A stretch of DNA of 64,000 nt, from the NCBI GenBank assembly GCA_965200685.1, contig OZ241379.1, positions 2,666,001 through 2,730,000 on the forward strand, given 5' to 3'. This stretch comes from Bin5 sp965200685 (GTDB taxonomy: Bacteria > Chloroflexota > Anaerolineae > Caldilineales > Caldilineaceae). Below are positions 1 through 7,973 of this stretch, piece by piece. A program made the position numbers and the translations under genes. Position 1 is the stretch's first letter, and every line of letters begins with the position of its first letter. Under the pieces are notes generated by a model. That model saw only the letters and a program-made list of their open reading frames with translations, had not been told where the DNA came from and made no database searches.

Positions 1-8
1 AGTACGGC

Positions 9-740
9 GTGACCAGCTTGTTGGGCCTGTTCGCCTTGGGCTTCTTTGGCAGCTACCTAGCCGTCCGCAGCCATCACAGCCAGCGGAGCGGATGGAGAAG
101 CACATGGTGGCGGCTGATCCTCGGCTGGACGCTCATCGCCTTAGCAGTCATGGTTTACCTATCTACGCTGCCAGCGTTCGACCAGCGGATAACCGCGTGT
201 GTACTTTTCATCGGCCAGGCTATCGCCTTCGCCCACGTGTATCTGCTGGACCGGTCAGAGAACTGGTGGGCGGTCATCCCTGGTGGATTCATGCTCGTAT
301 TGGGTGGGACAATCGCCCTGAGTAGCCGCACGGAAGACCCAGCCACTTTGGGAACTGTGCTCTTTGTAGGGATGGGCGCAGTCTTCTTCCTGCTCTATCT
401 GTTGGGCCAGAGCCTACGGCTGTGGTGGTCCCTAATCCCCGGCTCTGTCCTGGTCCTGTTTGGCCTCTTTCTCTCTTCCATTGAGCGTAGCGAGCAGAAT
501 GTCATTTTACACTGGTGGCCTGTCCTGTTGATTCTGCTCGGTGGCTGGTTGAGCTGGCGCGCAACCCGTGGTACTGCCAACGAAAACCTGCCCGTCAACA
601 CCGCCTCGAATCTCTCCCATTCCTCGGTGCCCAATGACAACAACGAGCCAGACCGTGTCCATCAGCAGAAGTGGGGCGAATACAGTGGGCCTGCACCAGG
701 TGCAAGTGTGGAACTGTTGCCTGAACCGGATGAGCACTAG
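9..740 (+). CDS. Multi-pass membrane protein, function unknown (possibly 5'-partial)
   Basis: A 243-residue reading frame starts at a GTG at base 9, but the frame is open to the window edge, so the true start may lie outside. The sequence has about six hydrophobic segments arranged as Trp-containing repeats (WWAVIPGG, WWSLIPGS, WWPVLLILLGGWLSW), a pattern seen in small bacterial membrane proteins of unknown function. The last ~55 residues are polar and Pro/Asn/Glu rich, so the C-terminus is probably soluble. The nitrilase-family gene follows on the same strand after 58 bp. No catalytic motif is visible and I do not recognise the family. Confidence 0.7.
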   Translation: MTSLLGLFALGFFGSYLAVRSHHSQRSGWRSTWWRLILGWTLIALAVMVYLSTLPAFDQRITACVLFIGQAIAFAHVYLLDRSENWWAVIPGGFMLVLGGTIALSSRTEDPATLGTVLFVGMGAVFFLLYLLGQSLRLWWSLIPGSVLVLFGLFLSSIERSEQNVILHWWPVLLILLGGWLSWRATRGTANENLPVNTASNLSHSSVPNDNNEPDRVHQQKWGEYSGPAPGASVELLPEPDEH

Positions 741-750
741 ATGACCGTCC

Positions 751-770
751 CTTGCAGTTACCATTGGGCA
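751..770. repeat. Dispersed element half-site (TTGCAGTTACCATTGGG type)
   Basis: This lies between the membrane protein stop and the nitrilase RBS. It matches the half-sites at 7905, 13483 and 51029 (TTGCAGTT followed by RCCA), so it belongs to the dispersed family whose best palindromic copy is at 42647-42676. Confidence 0.4.
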
Positions 771-798
771 GACCGGCACAAATGAAAGGAACCGTCCC

Positions 799-1605
799 AT
801 GTCCCAACTGACCCTGACCCTTGTGCAGATGGACTGTTTTTTTGGGGATCCAGCGGCCAATTTCGACCGCGCGGCGGCGTTCGTAGCCGAAGCAGCCCGC
901 CGGGGTAGTGATCTGGTCGTATTGCCGGAACTGTGGAGCACCGCCTACGATCTGGAAAATGCGGACATACACAGCTCTCCTCTGGCGAACTCCTCGGCCG
1001 AGGCCGGCTGGTTTGGACAGTTTGCAGCCCTCGCCCAAGACAATGGCGTCTGGCTGACCGGCTCTCTACTGGAGGAGCGGGCTGGCCAATTTTATAATAC
1101 CATGGCCCTGTACTCACCCCAGGGAACATTGGCGGCACAGTACAGCAAGATGCATCTGTTCCGGCTCATGGATGAACATCAGTTCTTGGTAGGAGGCCAG
1201 GAGCGCACGCTACAGGACTTGCCGTGGGGCTGTACTGGGTTGGCGATCTGTTACGATCTGCGTTTCCCGGAACTGTTCCGTAGTTACGCTTTGGACGGGG
1301 CCCGCTTGGTCGTCCTGCCGGCCGAGTGGCCGCATCCACGGCGGATGCATTGGCGTACACTGTTACGTAGCCGGGCCATTGAGAATCAGTGCTTCATTGC
1401 CGCATGTAACCGGGTCGGCACGATGAACGGTACGACATTTTTCGGCTCATCAGCGGTGATCGATCCCTGGGGAGAAACACTGGTTGAGGGCGGAGAAACC
1501 GAGGCCTTGCTGACGGTCAGCATGGATCTGGGCACAGTTGATACCGTGCGTGCCAAGATCCCGATCTTTGCTGACCGTCGCCCGGAGTTGTACGAACTGC
1601 AGTAG
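799..1605 (+). CDS. Carbon-nitrogen hydrolase (nitrilase superfamily, omega-amidase-like)
   Basis: A 268-residue cytoplasmic hydrolase. The nitrilase-superfamily Glu-Lys-Cys triad is visible: E44 in LPELW, K117 in SKMHLF and C151 in ICYDLRFPELF. Length and motif spacing fit the single-domain branch that includes omega-amidase/Nit2-like enzymes, which deaminate omega-amides of keto acids; the exact substrate cannot be read from the sequence. The ATG at 799 is preceded by an AAAGGA ribosome site 8 nt upstream. The 3' end runs into two tandem copies of the dispersed AACTGCAGT element, and the last codons (YELQ) lie within the first copy. It is convergent with the SPFH gene, 12 bp away. Confidence 0.9.
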   Translation: MSQLTLTLVQMDCFFGDPAANFDRAAAFVAEAARRGSDLVVLPELWSTAYDLENADIHSSPLANSSAEAGWFGQFAALAQDNGVWLTGSLLEERAGQFYNTMALYSPQGTLAAQYSKMHLFRLMDEHQFLVGGQERTLQDLPWGCTGLAICYDLRFPELFRSYALDGARLVVLPAEWPHPRRMHWRTLLRSRAIENQCFIAACNRVGTMNGTTFFGSSAVIDPWGETLVEGGETEALLTVSMDLGTVDTVRAKIPIFADRRPELYELQ

Positions 1606-1618
1606 CGAACTGCAGTTT
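1593..1618. repeat. Dispersed AACTGCAGT element, two tandem half-sites
   Basis: CGAACTGCAGT occurs twice in 26 bp across the convergent ends of the nitrilase and SPFH genes. The TAG stop of the nitrilase lies between the two half-sites. Confidence 0.5.
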
Positions 1619-2661
1619 CAGCTTGCCAAAAAGTCGTCAATTGCGCGTTTTGAGATGCGGTACTGGCTACCGATCTGTTTGGCGCGCAGGGAGCCGCCAT
1701 CGATCAGTGCTTGGACATCGGCAGGAGAGACCTGCATATAGGCCGCAACTTGCTCCAAGGTCATAATCGCGGGTGCTGTGGCGGCCGGCTGGGTCGGCTG
1801 TTGTGTGGCTCCCCCCATGGCATTGGTGATCATGCCCGCCATACCCGCGCCTAGGCCGATGCCCGCGCCCAAGCCCAGTCCTTCGCTGCTGCCTCCGCCC
1901 CCCGGCTGTTGGGCTGCATCACCCAAAGCTCTCGCTGTCTTGAACTGCATATAGGCGTTCATATCGCCGATTGCCCCCATACTAGCGCGCTCGTCAATGG
2001 CTTTGGCCGTTTCTTCTGTGGGGCTGATGGAGACGATGCGGAACTGTTTGAGAGATAGGCCCATCGCTGCAAAATCGTCCTGCAGGGTGGCGCGCATGGC
2101 CGCACTTAGTTCGTCGAACAGCCGTGGCAGATCGAGAATACTGGTCATATTCTCGCCCAACAGGTCGGTCATGCGGCTGATGATTGTACTGCGTAGGTAG
2201 TCGGTGATCTGCCCCGTGCGGTACATCCCCTGGGTGCCGACGAATTGGTCCACAAAGCGTTTCGGGGCGGCTATTTGCATTGTGTACTGGCCGAAGCCGC
2301 GCACCCGCACCAGCCCTAAATCTGTGTCTCGCAGACTGACCGGCTGCGGTGTTCCCCATTTCAGGTCGGTGAACTCCCGCATATTGGCCAAGAACACTTC
2401 GGCAGTGAAGATGTCTTTGCCGCCAGTCCCCGAGCGCAACAGCCCGGACAAAATCGGCAGGTTCAATGTGGTAATTGTATGTCGTCCAGGCTCAAAAATG
2501 TCCAGAGATTTGCCATCCCGATAGAAGATAGCTCGTTGGCTCTCCCGCACGATCACTTGACTGCCTAGGCGGAAGTCCCCAGAGCCGAACTCCGGAACCC
2601 GCACCACAAGCTCATGGGCTCCTTGATCTGGTGCTTCGATGACATCAATGATTCTTGGCAT
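1618..2661 (-). CDS. SPFH-domain protein with C-terminal excisionase-like HTH
   Basis: This 347-residue protein has an SPFH (band-7, YdjI/virion-core-like) region over residues ~15-240, a Gly/Ala-rich low-complexity linker (~245-290), and a C-terminal ~45-residue helix-turn-helix of the excisionase/MerR type (LEQVAAYMQVSPADVQALI...GSQYRISKRAIDDFL). YdjI-type proteins usually end in a zinc ribbon or short tail, so the DNA-binding-like end is unusual. SPFH proteins form membrane-associated rings or scaffolds. ATG at 2661 follows a TAGGAGAA ribosome site. It is the last gene of the minus-strand operon with the coiled-coil, zinc-ribbon and DUF2207 genes, which suggests a role in membrane maintenance; that role is inferred from context. 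Confidence 0.85.
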   Translation of the reverse strand: MPRIIDVIEAPDQGAHELVVRVPEFGSGDFRLGSQVIVRESQRAIFYRDGKSLDIFEPGRHTITTLNLPILSGLLRSGTGGKDIFTAEVFLANMREFTDLKWGTPQPVSLRDTDLGLVRVRGFGQYTMQIAAPKRFVDQFVGTQGMYRTGQITDYLRSTIISRMTDLLGENMTSILDLPRLFDELSAAMRATLQDDFAAMGLSLKQFRIVSISPTEETAKAIDERASMGAIGDMNAYMQFKTARALGDAAQQPGGGGSSEGLGLGAGIGLGAGMAGMITNAMGGATQQPTQPAATAPAIMTLEQVAAYMQVSPADVQALIDGGSLRAKQIGSQYRISKRAIDDFLAS

Positions 2662-2671
2662 GAATTTCTCC

Positions 2672-2682
2672 TAACTGCAGTT
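2672..2682. repeat. Dispersed AACTGCAGTT element
   Basis: A TAACTGCAGTT core lies in the 48-bp gap between the coiled-coil gene and the SPFH gene, directly upstream of the SPFH ribosome site. Confidence 0.5.
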
Positions 2683-2709
2683 TTTCAATTTGCTGTTTTT
2701 AACCAGAAA

Positions 2710-3249
2710 CTACAAATTGGTGTTGTGTGTGCTCACGTCGAATACCTGGCTGCGAGAGTCAAAAATCCGCTGGAATTCGGTCACACTGTCATTGACCGCG
2801 TTGATGGCAGGGCCGATTCCCTCTTGGTTGGCGGCGGCTGTTTCGATTCGATCCACTGTCTCTTTGATTGTGGATGTACGCTCTGCTAAGGCCACATCAA
2901 AGCGATGCAAGGCGTCAAGCTGTTCTTCTTGGATTTTCACTGCAGCAAAAAGCCCAGCATAGCCGTAGCTGGCGGTCTTGACCTGGTCGATAAGTGTCTG
3001 CAACCGTTGGATGGCCTCGTCCGCATCGTCCAGATACTGCAGCCCTCCCCCGCGCATCAAGTTCTTTTGCACATCATATAGCCGCCGCTTTTCCTGCTCT
3101 AGTTCCGTTGCGAGCAACTGACGCAAACGTCGGTCGGCCTCCCGCCGTAGTTCCTTGTCCGTATAGTCTCGGACCAGTGGCAGCCCCTTGAGTAGCCGCT
3201 CAATGGACCCCATCTCCTTTTGGGCTTTTTCCACAAATGGGTTGGTCAT
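2710..3249 (-). CDS. Coiled-coil protein of the SPFH/zinc-ribbon operon
   Basis: A 179-residue soluble, mostly helical protein with charged heptad-like stretches (residues ~25-65 and ~75-150) and no membrane segment. It shares an operon with an SPFH protein and zinc-ribbon membrane proteins, as PspA-type coiled-coil proteins do in ydjFGHI-like clusters, but its own sequence is not clearly PspA and it is shorter than PspA (~220 aa). ATG at 3249 has an AAAGGA site 8 nt upstream. Its first 57 codons recur at 3887-4060 as a truncated duplicate. Function unknown. Confidence 0.75.
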   Translation of the reverse strand: MTNPFVEKAQKEMGSIERLLKGLPLVRDYTDKELRREADRRLRQLLATELEQEKRRLYDVQKNLMRGGGLQYLDDADEAIQRLQTLIDQVKTASYGYAGLFAAVKIQEEQLDALHRFDVALAERTSTIKETVDRIETAAANQEGIGPAINAVNDSVTEFQRIFDSRSQVFDVSTHNTNL

Positions 3250-3887
3250 CTGTTTTTCCTTTCATTCAATGCGGCATTCGCAGTAGGCCGAACAGTGTGG
3301 CGAGTAGACTGTGATCATGGAGCCGTCGCGGCCCGTTTCGTCAGGAAGACTTCGCTACCACACCAGGGACATTGGATCAGTCCTTTCCCCGCGAATTCGA
3401 CTTCGCCACCGCAGTTCGGACATTTGCGCCCATCCGTAAGGTTTTGGCTCTCAATACTGAAGAGAATACCCTGATCCCAATCGATGGCCCCGCTGAAAAG
3501 CTGTTTGCCCACCAGATGGCGGATCATATCCTCTACATCCTCCCGGGGCTGTTGCAGTTCGACAATGATCTCCTGCACCGTCACCTGCCCTTGGGTGAGA
3601 ACCATATTCAAAATTTTCTTCTCTTTCGCCACCTGTGCGAACGCTCTCTCCTCCCGCTGGCCCCTACGGAAGAGATAGAAGCCAATGTCCGCGAGAGGCA
3701 CACAGACGAGCAGGGCCAGGAACAGGCTCACAATCAGCCCACCAGTGATTGTGTCGGATGTTGCCATGACGGCCGTCCAGCCGACGAACAAGACCCCGGC
3801 AATCATCATGATTATCAGGCCGACGAGTATTCGCCTGTTACCGTGCAAACTTTACTCCTAACAGCAGTAGTTCCTGGGAGAAACTAC
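3077..3887. repeat. Tandem duplication, copy 1 (~811 bp)
   Basis: The segment covering the 5' part of the coiled-coil gene and the whole zinc-ribbon gene is repeated immediately at 3888-4696 in the same orientation, at roughly 95% identity by eye with a few small indels. Copy 1 ends in AAACTAC and copy 2 begins at once with TATAGCCGCC. Confidence 0.9.
3315..3848 (-). CDS. Two-TM zinc-ribbon membrane protein, copy 1
   Basis: A 177-residue protein with two N-terminal membrane helices (~9-30 and ~36-57), a cytoplasmic winged-helix-like middle (LTQGQVTVQEIIVELQ...) and a C-terminal zinc ribbon with Cys pairs CPNC (143/146) and CPWC (160/163). Such architectures occur next to SPFH/PspA-type proteins. 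The start appears to be TTG at 3848, following an AGGAG site 7 nt upstream: relative to the paralog at 4126-4656, indels near the N-terminus replaced the ATG region. It arose by the tandem duplication of ~810 bp. The partner or target of the zinc ribbon is unknown. Confidence 0.8.
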   Translation of the reverse strand: MHGNRRILVGLIIMMIAGVLFVGWTAVMATSDTITGGLIVSLFLALLVCVPLADIGFYLFRRGQREERAFAQVAKEKKILNMVLTQGQVTVQEIIVELQQPREDVEDMIRHLVGKQLFSGAIDWDQGILFSIESQNLTDGRKCPNCGGEVEFAGKGLIQCPWCGSEVFLTKRAATAP

Positions 3888-4060
3888 TATAGCCGCCGCT
3901 TTTCCTGCTCTAGTTCCGTTGCGAGCAACTGACGCAAACGTCGGTCGGCCTCCCGCCGTAGTTCCTTGTCCGTATAGTCTCGGATCAGTGGCAGCCCCTT
4001 GAGTAGCCGCTCAATGGACCCCATCTCCTCTTGGGCTTTTTCCACAAATGGGTTGGTCAT
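3887..4060 (-). pseudogene. Truncated copy of the coiled-coil gene (57 codons)
   Basis: This is the duplicated 5' end of the 2710-3249 gene. It starts at an equivalent ATG (4060) and runs in frame through the EQEKRRL region, then meets TAG at the duplication junction, where the original gene continues with a Tyr codon (TAT). The ribosome site is preserved, so a 57-residue helical peptide could still be made, but it is best read as a by-product of the tandem duplication. Confidence 0.8.
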
Positions 4061-4696
4061 CTGTTTTTCCTTTCATTCAATGCGGCGTTCGCAGTAGGCC
4101 GAACAGCGTGGCGAGTAGACTGTGATCATGGAGCCGTCGCGGCCCGTTTCGTCAGGAAGACTTCGCTACCGCACCAGGGACATTGGATCAGTCCTTTCCC
4201 CGCGAATTCGACTTCGCCACCGCAGTTCGGACATTTGCGCCCGTCCGTAAGGTTTTGGCTCTCAATACTGAAGAGAATACCCTGATCCCAATTGATGGCC
4301 CCGCTGAAAAGCTGTTTGCCCACCAGATGGCGGATCATATCCTCTACATCCTCCCGGGGTTGTTGCAGTTCGACAATGATCTCCTGCACCGTCACCTGCC
4401 CTTGGGTGAGAACCATATTCAGAATTTTCTTCTCTTTCGCCACCTGTGCGAACTCGCTCTCCTCCTGCTGGCCTCTACGGAAGAGATAGAAGCCAATGCC
4501 CGCGAGAGGTACACAGACGAGCAGGGCCAGGAACAGGCCCACAATCAGCCCGCCAGTGGTTGTGTCGGATGTTGCCACGACGGCCGTCCAGCCGACGAAC
4601 AATACCCCGGCAATCATCAGGATTATCAGGCCGACGATTCGCCCGTTTTCGCGCATACTTTACTCCTAACAGCAGTAGTTCATGAGGAGAAACTAC
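3888..4696. repeat. Tandem duplication, copy 2 (~809 bp)
   Basis: Second copy of the 3077-3887 segment. It carries a truncated coiled-coil gene and a complete zinc-ribbon gene. The two copies abut with no spacer. Confidence 0.9.
4126..4656 (-). CDS. Two-TM zinc-ribbon membrane protein, copy 2
   Basis: A 176-residue paralog of the 3315-3848 gene with the same two membrane helices, winged-helix-like middle and C-terminal CPNC/CPWC zinc ribbon. Differences cluster at the N-terminus and in a few residues around the second helix. It starts with ATG at 4656 behind an AGGAG site, so it is probably the ancestral form. It lies 66 bp downstream of the DUF2207 gene in the same operon. Confidence 0.85.
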   Translation of the reverse strand: MRENGRIVGLIILMIAGVLFVGWTAVVATSDTTTGGLIVGLFLALLVCVPLAGIGFYLFRRGQQEESEFAQVAKEKKILNMVLTQGQVTVQEIIVELQQPREDVEDMIRHLVGKQLFSGAINWDQGILFSIESQNLTDGRKCPNCGGEVEFAGKGLIQCPWCGSEVFLTKRAATAP

Positions 4697-4722
4697 ATGG
4701 CATTCGTTACTAGCGGTGGTGG

Positions 4723-6735
4723 CTATCCAAAGCCCCCACCCCCACCTCCGCCGCCCCCTCCACCGAAGCTACCCCCGCCGGAGAAGCCACCACCACTCCA
4801 GCCACCGCCGGCCGTGGAGGAACTGCTTGGGCGGCTGGTCATTGTGCTGCTGGTACTGGTGAGCATGGCCCCGAGCCCGGCACTCATGCCGGCTAGGCTG
4901 GTGCTCAGGCCGCGGCTGGCCTCGCCTAGCCCTCCGCCGAGATCACCACCTTCGCTGCGCCCGCCGCCAGCTCCACTGTCCGAGCGGACGATAGGGCCGG
5001 CCCCTACGCCGTAATACCAATGCCGGTACGGCCCATATAGGGTTGGCTCTGGGATGTACCAGCCGGGCGCGGGCGCGCCGACCTCCTCAAATTTGCGGAT
5101 GTACTGGGAATCTACGCCAAAGGCGATGGCAAAGGGCAGCCAGCGGTCCCAGATCTCCTTTTGTTTCTCCAGATCGCTGTAGCGGTCGATGTCTTGTAGA
5201 TAGCGTTTGAACGCCTGCCAGCGGCCCGCCAGCTCGGCTCCCTCGTCCGTTTTGCGGGGCATAAAGCGCGAGAGGATCAAGACACCGAAGGCAACAACGG
5301 CTAACCCAACACCGGGCAGGACAGCTACCCCGGTCAGATCGCCGAAAAATACGACCAAGCCGAAGCCAACCAGAACAGCAACGACCGCCAACAGACATCC
5401 GAAACCGCCGTATTGGTTGCGTACCGTTTCTGGGTTACGTACAAAAAAGCCTTGCTCCGTCACTTCCTCATACAATGTCTGCTTGAGCTTCGGCAACTTC
5501 TTATGAAATTTGTCTTTCAGGTCTGATAGTTTGATCTCATCCTTTCTGCCAAAGATGTTGTCTAGCAGCAATGTCTCAAAGGAAGAGAGAGGGACATTTC
5601 GATTCTCGCGACGATAGATGAAATCCCGTGATGTGAGAAATTTCCCTGTTTTCTCTTCGGTGATGCTGATGGCTTTGCGTTGCGCTAGGTCTACAAGTGT
5701 GGCGATAATATCCTGCATATCCGCTTTCTCATCTAGGAGAGTGCCGACAACTCCTGGGGGCAGGTTGTCCGGCGGCTCCGGTAGATAGTCGGCCACGATT
5801 TCCACCGGTTTATCTCGGCCCAAACGATACCAGAGCAGATACAGCAATGCGGGGCCGCAGAAGAGGAAGAGGACCCCCAACGCGCCAAAACCGAGGGTAA
5901 ATAGCGGGCCCCATGTAGCGCGATAGCGAGCTTCTGCCTCACGTTCTGCTGCTTCGGCGTCAGCACGGGCCTGCCAGGGCTGCGGCGCGCCGGCCACCAC
6001 ATTCGGCGCGAATTCCACCCGCACCTCTAGATCCTCAGCGGGCGGCAGGCTGTGGTTCAGCTCAAAAACGATCTCCCGACCGCTCTCTAGGAGCGAGGCG
6101 GATACATCCCCTCGGGCATCTGTACCGTTGATGTAGGCAGCCCATTCCTGAATCGTGGCCGGCACCATCACAGCCACCCGCCCGGCCTGTACAGGGAAGC
6201 TGCGCTCGCCGTAAATCGCTTTCCACCAGAGTTGGTCGCCACCTTCGTAGTAGCGCAGGCCAGCATTTACAGTATAGGCCAGCGTGTAGGTTTCACTCTC
6301 TTGGGCTGTCGGGGGGAAGTACCAGTAGATGACGTAACGATGGCCTTGATCCTCAACAGTGAATGTGTAGGGATCGTTGCCACCAGGCACCAGACGATAG
6401 GGGTTGCCGCTGCTATCCACGACCGACCAGTTGCTGAGAGAATTGAAATTGCGTTTGGGGATCTCGCGGAAGCCGAAGGTGAATGTACCCCGGGTAAAGC
6501 GCAGGCGTTGGTGCTCTGCGACATCAAAGGAGCCATCGTCGTGGACGATAATATCTACATCAAAACGCTCCCAAACCAGCGATTTTTCCTGCGCGAAAAC
6601 AGACTGCGCCCCCAGTATGGTCAGTCCTGTGAGCAGAATTGCAGCAAGCGCAAGCAGACGCCAGCTAGGTAGAACACTGTACCATAGCACGGACGATAGG
6701 GCAATGCGATGTGGGATTCGTCTGAACGCAGCCAT
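4723..6735 (-). CDS. DUF2207-family membrane protein with Gly-rich tail
   Basis: This 670-residue protein starts with a signal peptide/TM (residues ~25-48, cleavage likely after SVFA). An extracytoplasmic DUF2207 domain follows (~50-255, with the typical start LVWERFDVDIIVHDDGSFDV). Then come a TM helix (~275-300), a cytoplasmic region (~320-430), two more TM segments (~440-490), and a long C-terminal region ending in a Gly/Ser run with 11 consecutive Gly. DUF2207 proteins are predicted membrane proteins of unknown biochemical role. It is the first gene of the operon with the zinc-ribbon, coiled-coil and SPFH genes; ATG at 6735 follows AGGGGG. Confidence 0.88.
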   Translation of the reverse strand: MAAFRRIPHRIALSSVLWYSVLPSWRLLALAAILLTGLTILGAQSVFAQEKSLVWERFDVDIIVHDDGSFDVAEHQRLRFTRGTFTFGFREIPKRNFNSLSNWSVVDSSGNPYRLVPGGNDPYTFTVEDQGHRYVIYWYFPPTAQESETYTLAYTVNAGLRYYEGGDQLWWKAIYGERSFPVQAGRVAVMVPATIQEWAAYINGTDARGDVSASLLESGREIVFELNHSLPPAEDLEVRVEFAPNVVAGAPQPWQARADAEAAEREAEARYRATWGPLFTLGFGALGVLFLFCGPALLYLLWYRLGRDKPVEIVADYLPEPPDNLPPGVVGTLLDEKADMQDIIATLVDLAQRKAISITEEKTGKFLTSRDFIYRRENRNVPLSSFETLLLDNIFGRKDEIKLSDLKDKFHKKLPKLKQTLYEEVTEQGFFVRNPETVRNQYGGFGCLLAVVAVLVGFGLVVFFGDLTGVAVLPGVGLAVVAFGVLILSRFMPRKTDEGAELAGRWQAFKRYLQDIDRYSDLEKQKEIWDRWLPFAIAFGVDSQYIRKFEEVGAPAPGWYIPEPTLYGPYRHWYYGVGAGPIVRSDSGAGGGRSEGGDLGGGLGEASRGLSTSLAGMSAGLGAMLTSTSSTMTSRPSSSSTAGGGWSGGGFSGGGSFGGGGGGGGGGGFG

Positions 6736-6817
6736 ATACCCCCTATACGTTAAGCATACGAAAAACGCCAGGAACAGCTAACAATTGCCGTGATTATCGC
6801 GCCATCCTCGTTGACAT

Positions 6818-6878
6818 ACCTGACATTCTACCAACTTTTCGTCTGAGCGTTACAATTTGCAGTCAGGCAATGTCAGGT
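6818..6878. promoter_or_regulatory. 10-bp inverted repeat upstream of the DUF2207 operon
   Basis: ACCTGACATT (6818-6827) is mirrored by AATGTCAGGT (6869-6878) about 85 bp upstream of the operon's first ATG, in the 180-bp gap. The separated half-sites could be an operator, but no regulator is adjacent and the -10/-35 elements are unclear. Confidence 0.35.
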
Positions 6879-6915
6879 TCATATTGGTCTGATGGATGGC
6901 AGCGCATGTAGCTAC

Positions 6916-7947
6916 TTATACCACCTGATTGAGAAGCTCCGTCTCTCCTCGCCACAGCCGGTTTAGATTTTCCAGCAGAATGTCGATCAGGTTCTCTTCA
7001 TACATACGGGTTTCGCCGCCGGTATGCGGGGTGATGATGAGGTTTTCCATGTCCCAAAAAGGCGAATCTTGCGGCAGAGGTTCTTCCCAGAAGTGATCGA
7101 TGCCTGCGCCGGCGATGGTACCGGCGCGGAGGGCCGCTAGTAGGGCCGGCTCATCTACGCAGCCGCCGCGGGCGACATTGATCAGATAGGCACTTGTTTT
7201 CATCCGCTCAAAGGCTGCCGCGTCAATGAGCTTTTCTGTCTCCGCTGTGAGCGGACAGGTAAGGGCCACGAAATCTGCTTGCGGAAGCAAGGCCGGCAGG
7301 TGTTCCGGCGTATAGATGCCATCGACCGCATCTGTGGTCGTGGTTGGATTGCGTTTCGTCGCCAACACGCGCATGTCGAACGCCTTGGCCAACTTGGCTA
7401 GCCGGGAGCCGATCTTCCCAAACCCGACGATCAGCAGGGTCTTGCCGCCCAGTTCGTCCTCCCGCCGGGCCAGGTCGCCGATCATATTCCGCCAAACATG
7501 ACGCTGCTGATGGTCCCGCCCACTGTGGATGTGGCGAGTCAGGGCCAAGATCAAGGCCATGGTGTGTTCGCTGACCGCGTTGCGGTTTACGCCGCTGGCA
7601 TGGGCTAGGCGCACACCGCGCTGCCGCAGCGCGGCCAGCCCGAACTGGTCGTAGCCGGCCCCGATGGACTGGATGAAACGCAGCCGGGGCGCGATGTCCA
7701 GGAGTTCATCCCGCCAGAAGCCGGAGATCAGCAGCACATCCGCCTCCTGCAGCCGGGCAGCCAGTTCCTGCGGCGTCCAGACCTGAAAATGATGCAAGTT
7801 CGTCTCCCTGCGGACGAAAATTGCTTCTAGTTGATAGGCGATATGAGCAAAGCAGATGGTCAGATCGTCTGGCCCAGGGAATGGGTTTGAGGCTTTGTGC
7901 TGTCCATTGCAGTTGCCATCTGGCCCAAGTATCAAATTGGTTGTCAC
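6916..7947 (-). CDS. D-2-hydroxyacid dehydrogenase, NAD-dependent
   Basis: A 343-residue cytoplasmic oxidoreductase. The Rossmann motif VGFGKIGSRLAKLAKAF marks the NAD-binding domain; NVARGG, DHFWEEPLP and ITPHTGG mark the catalytic Arg, Glu and His regions of the D-isomer-specific dehydrogenase family. These enzymes interconvert 2-keto acids and D-2-hydroxy acids; the substrate is not identifiable. The apparent start is GTG at 7947. The first ~28 residues look unconserved and are partly encoded by an AACTGCAGTT-family half-site (7905-7926), so a start nearer residue 29 is possible although no ATG is there. Confidence 0.88.
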   Translation of the reverse strand: MTTNLILGPDGNCNGQHKASNPFPGPDDLTICFAHIAYQLEAIFVRRETNLHHFQVWTPQELAARLQEADVLLISGFWRDELLDIAPRLRFIQSIGAGYDQFGLAALRQRGVRLAHASGVNRNAVSEHTMALILALTRHIHSGRDHQQRHVWRNMIGDLARREDELGGKTLLIVGFGKIGSRLAKLAKAFDMRVLATKRNPTTTTDAVDGIYTPEHLPALLPQADFVALTCPLTAETEKLIDAAAFERMKTSAYLINVARGGCVDEPALLAALRAGTIAGAGIDHFWEEPLPQDSPFWDMENLIITPHTGGETRMYEENLIDILLENLNRLWRGETELLNQVV

Positions 7948-7973
7948 AGGAATTGGCTCCGCATCTCAGTGGC

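Noticed and set aside
4682..5014. Plus-strand proline-rich ORF (PPPPPPP…)
   Set aside because: It is the antisense of the Gly-rich tail of the DUF2207 protein and has no ribosome site.
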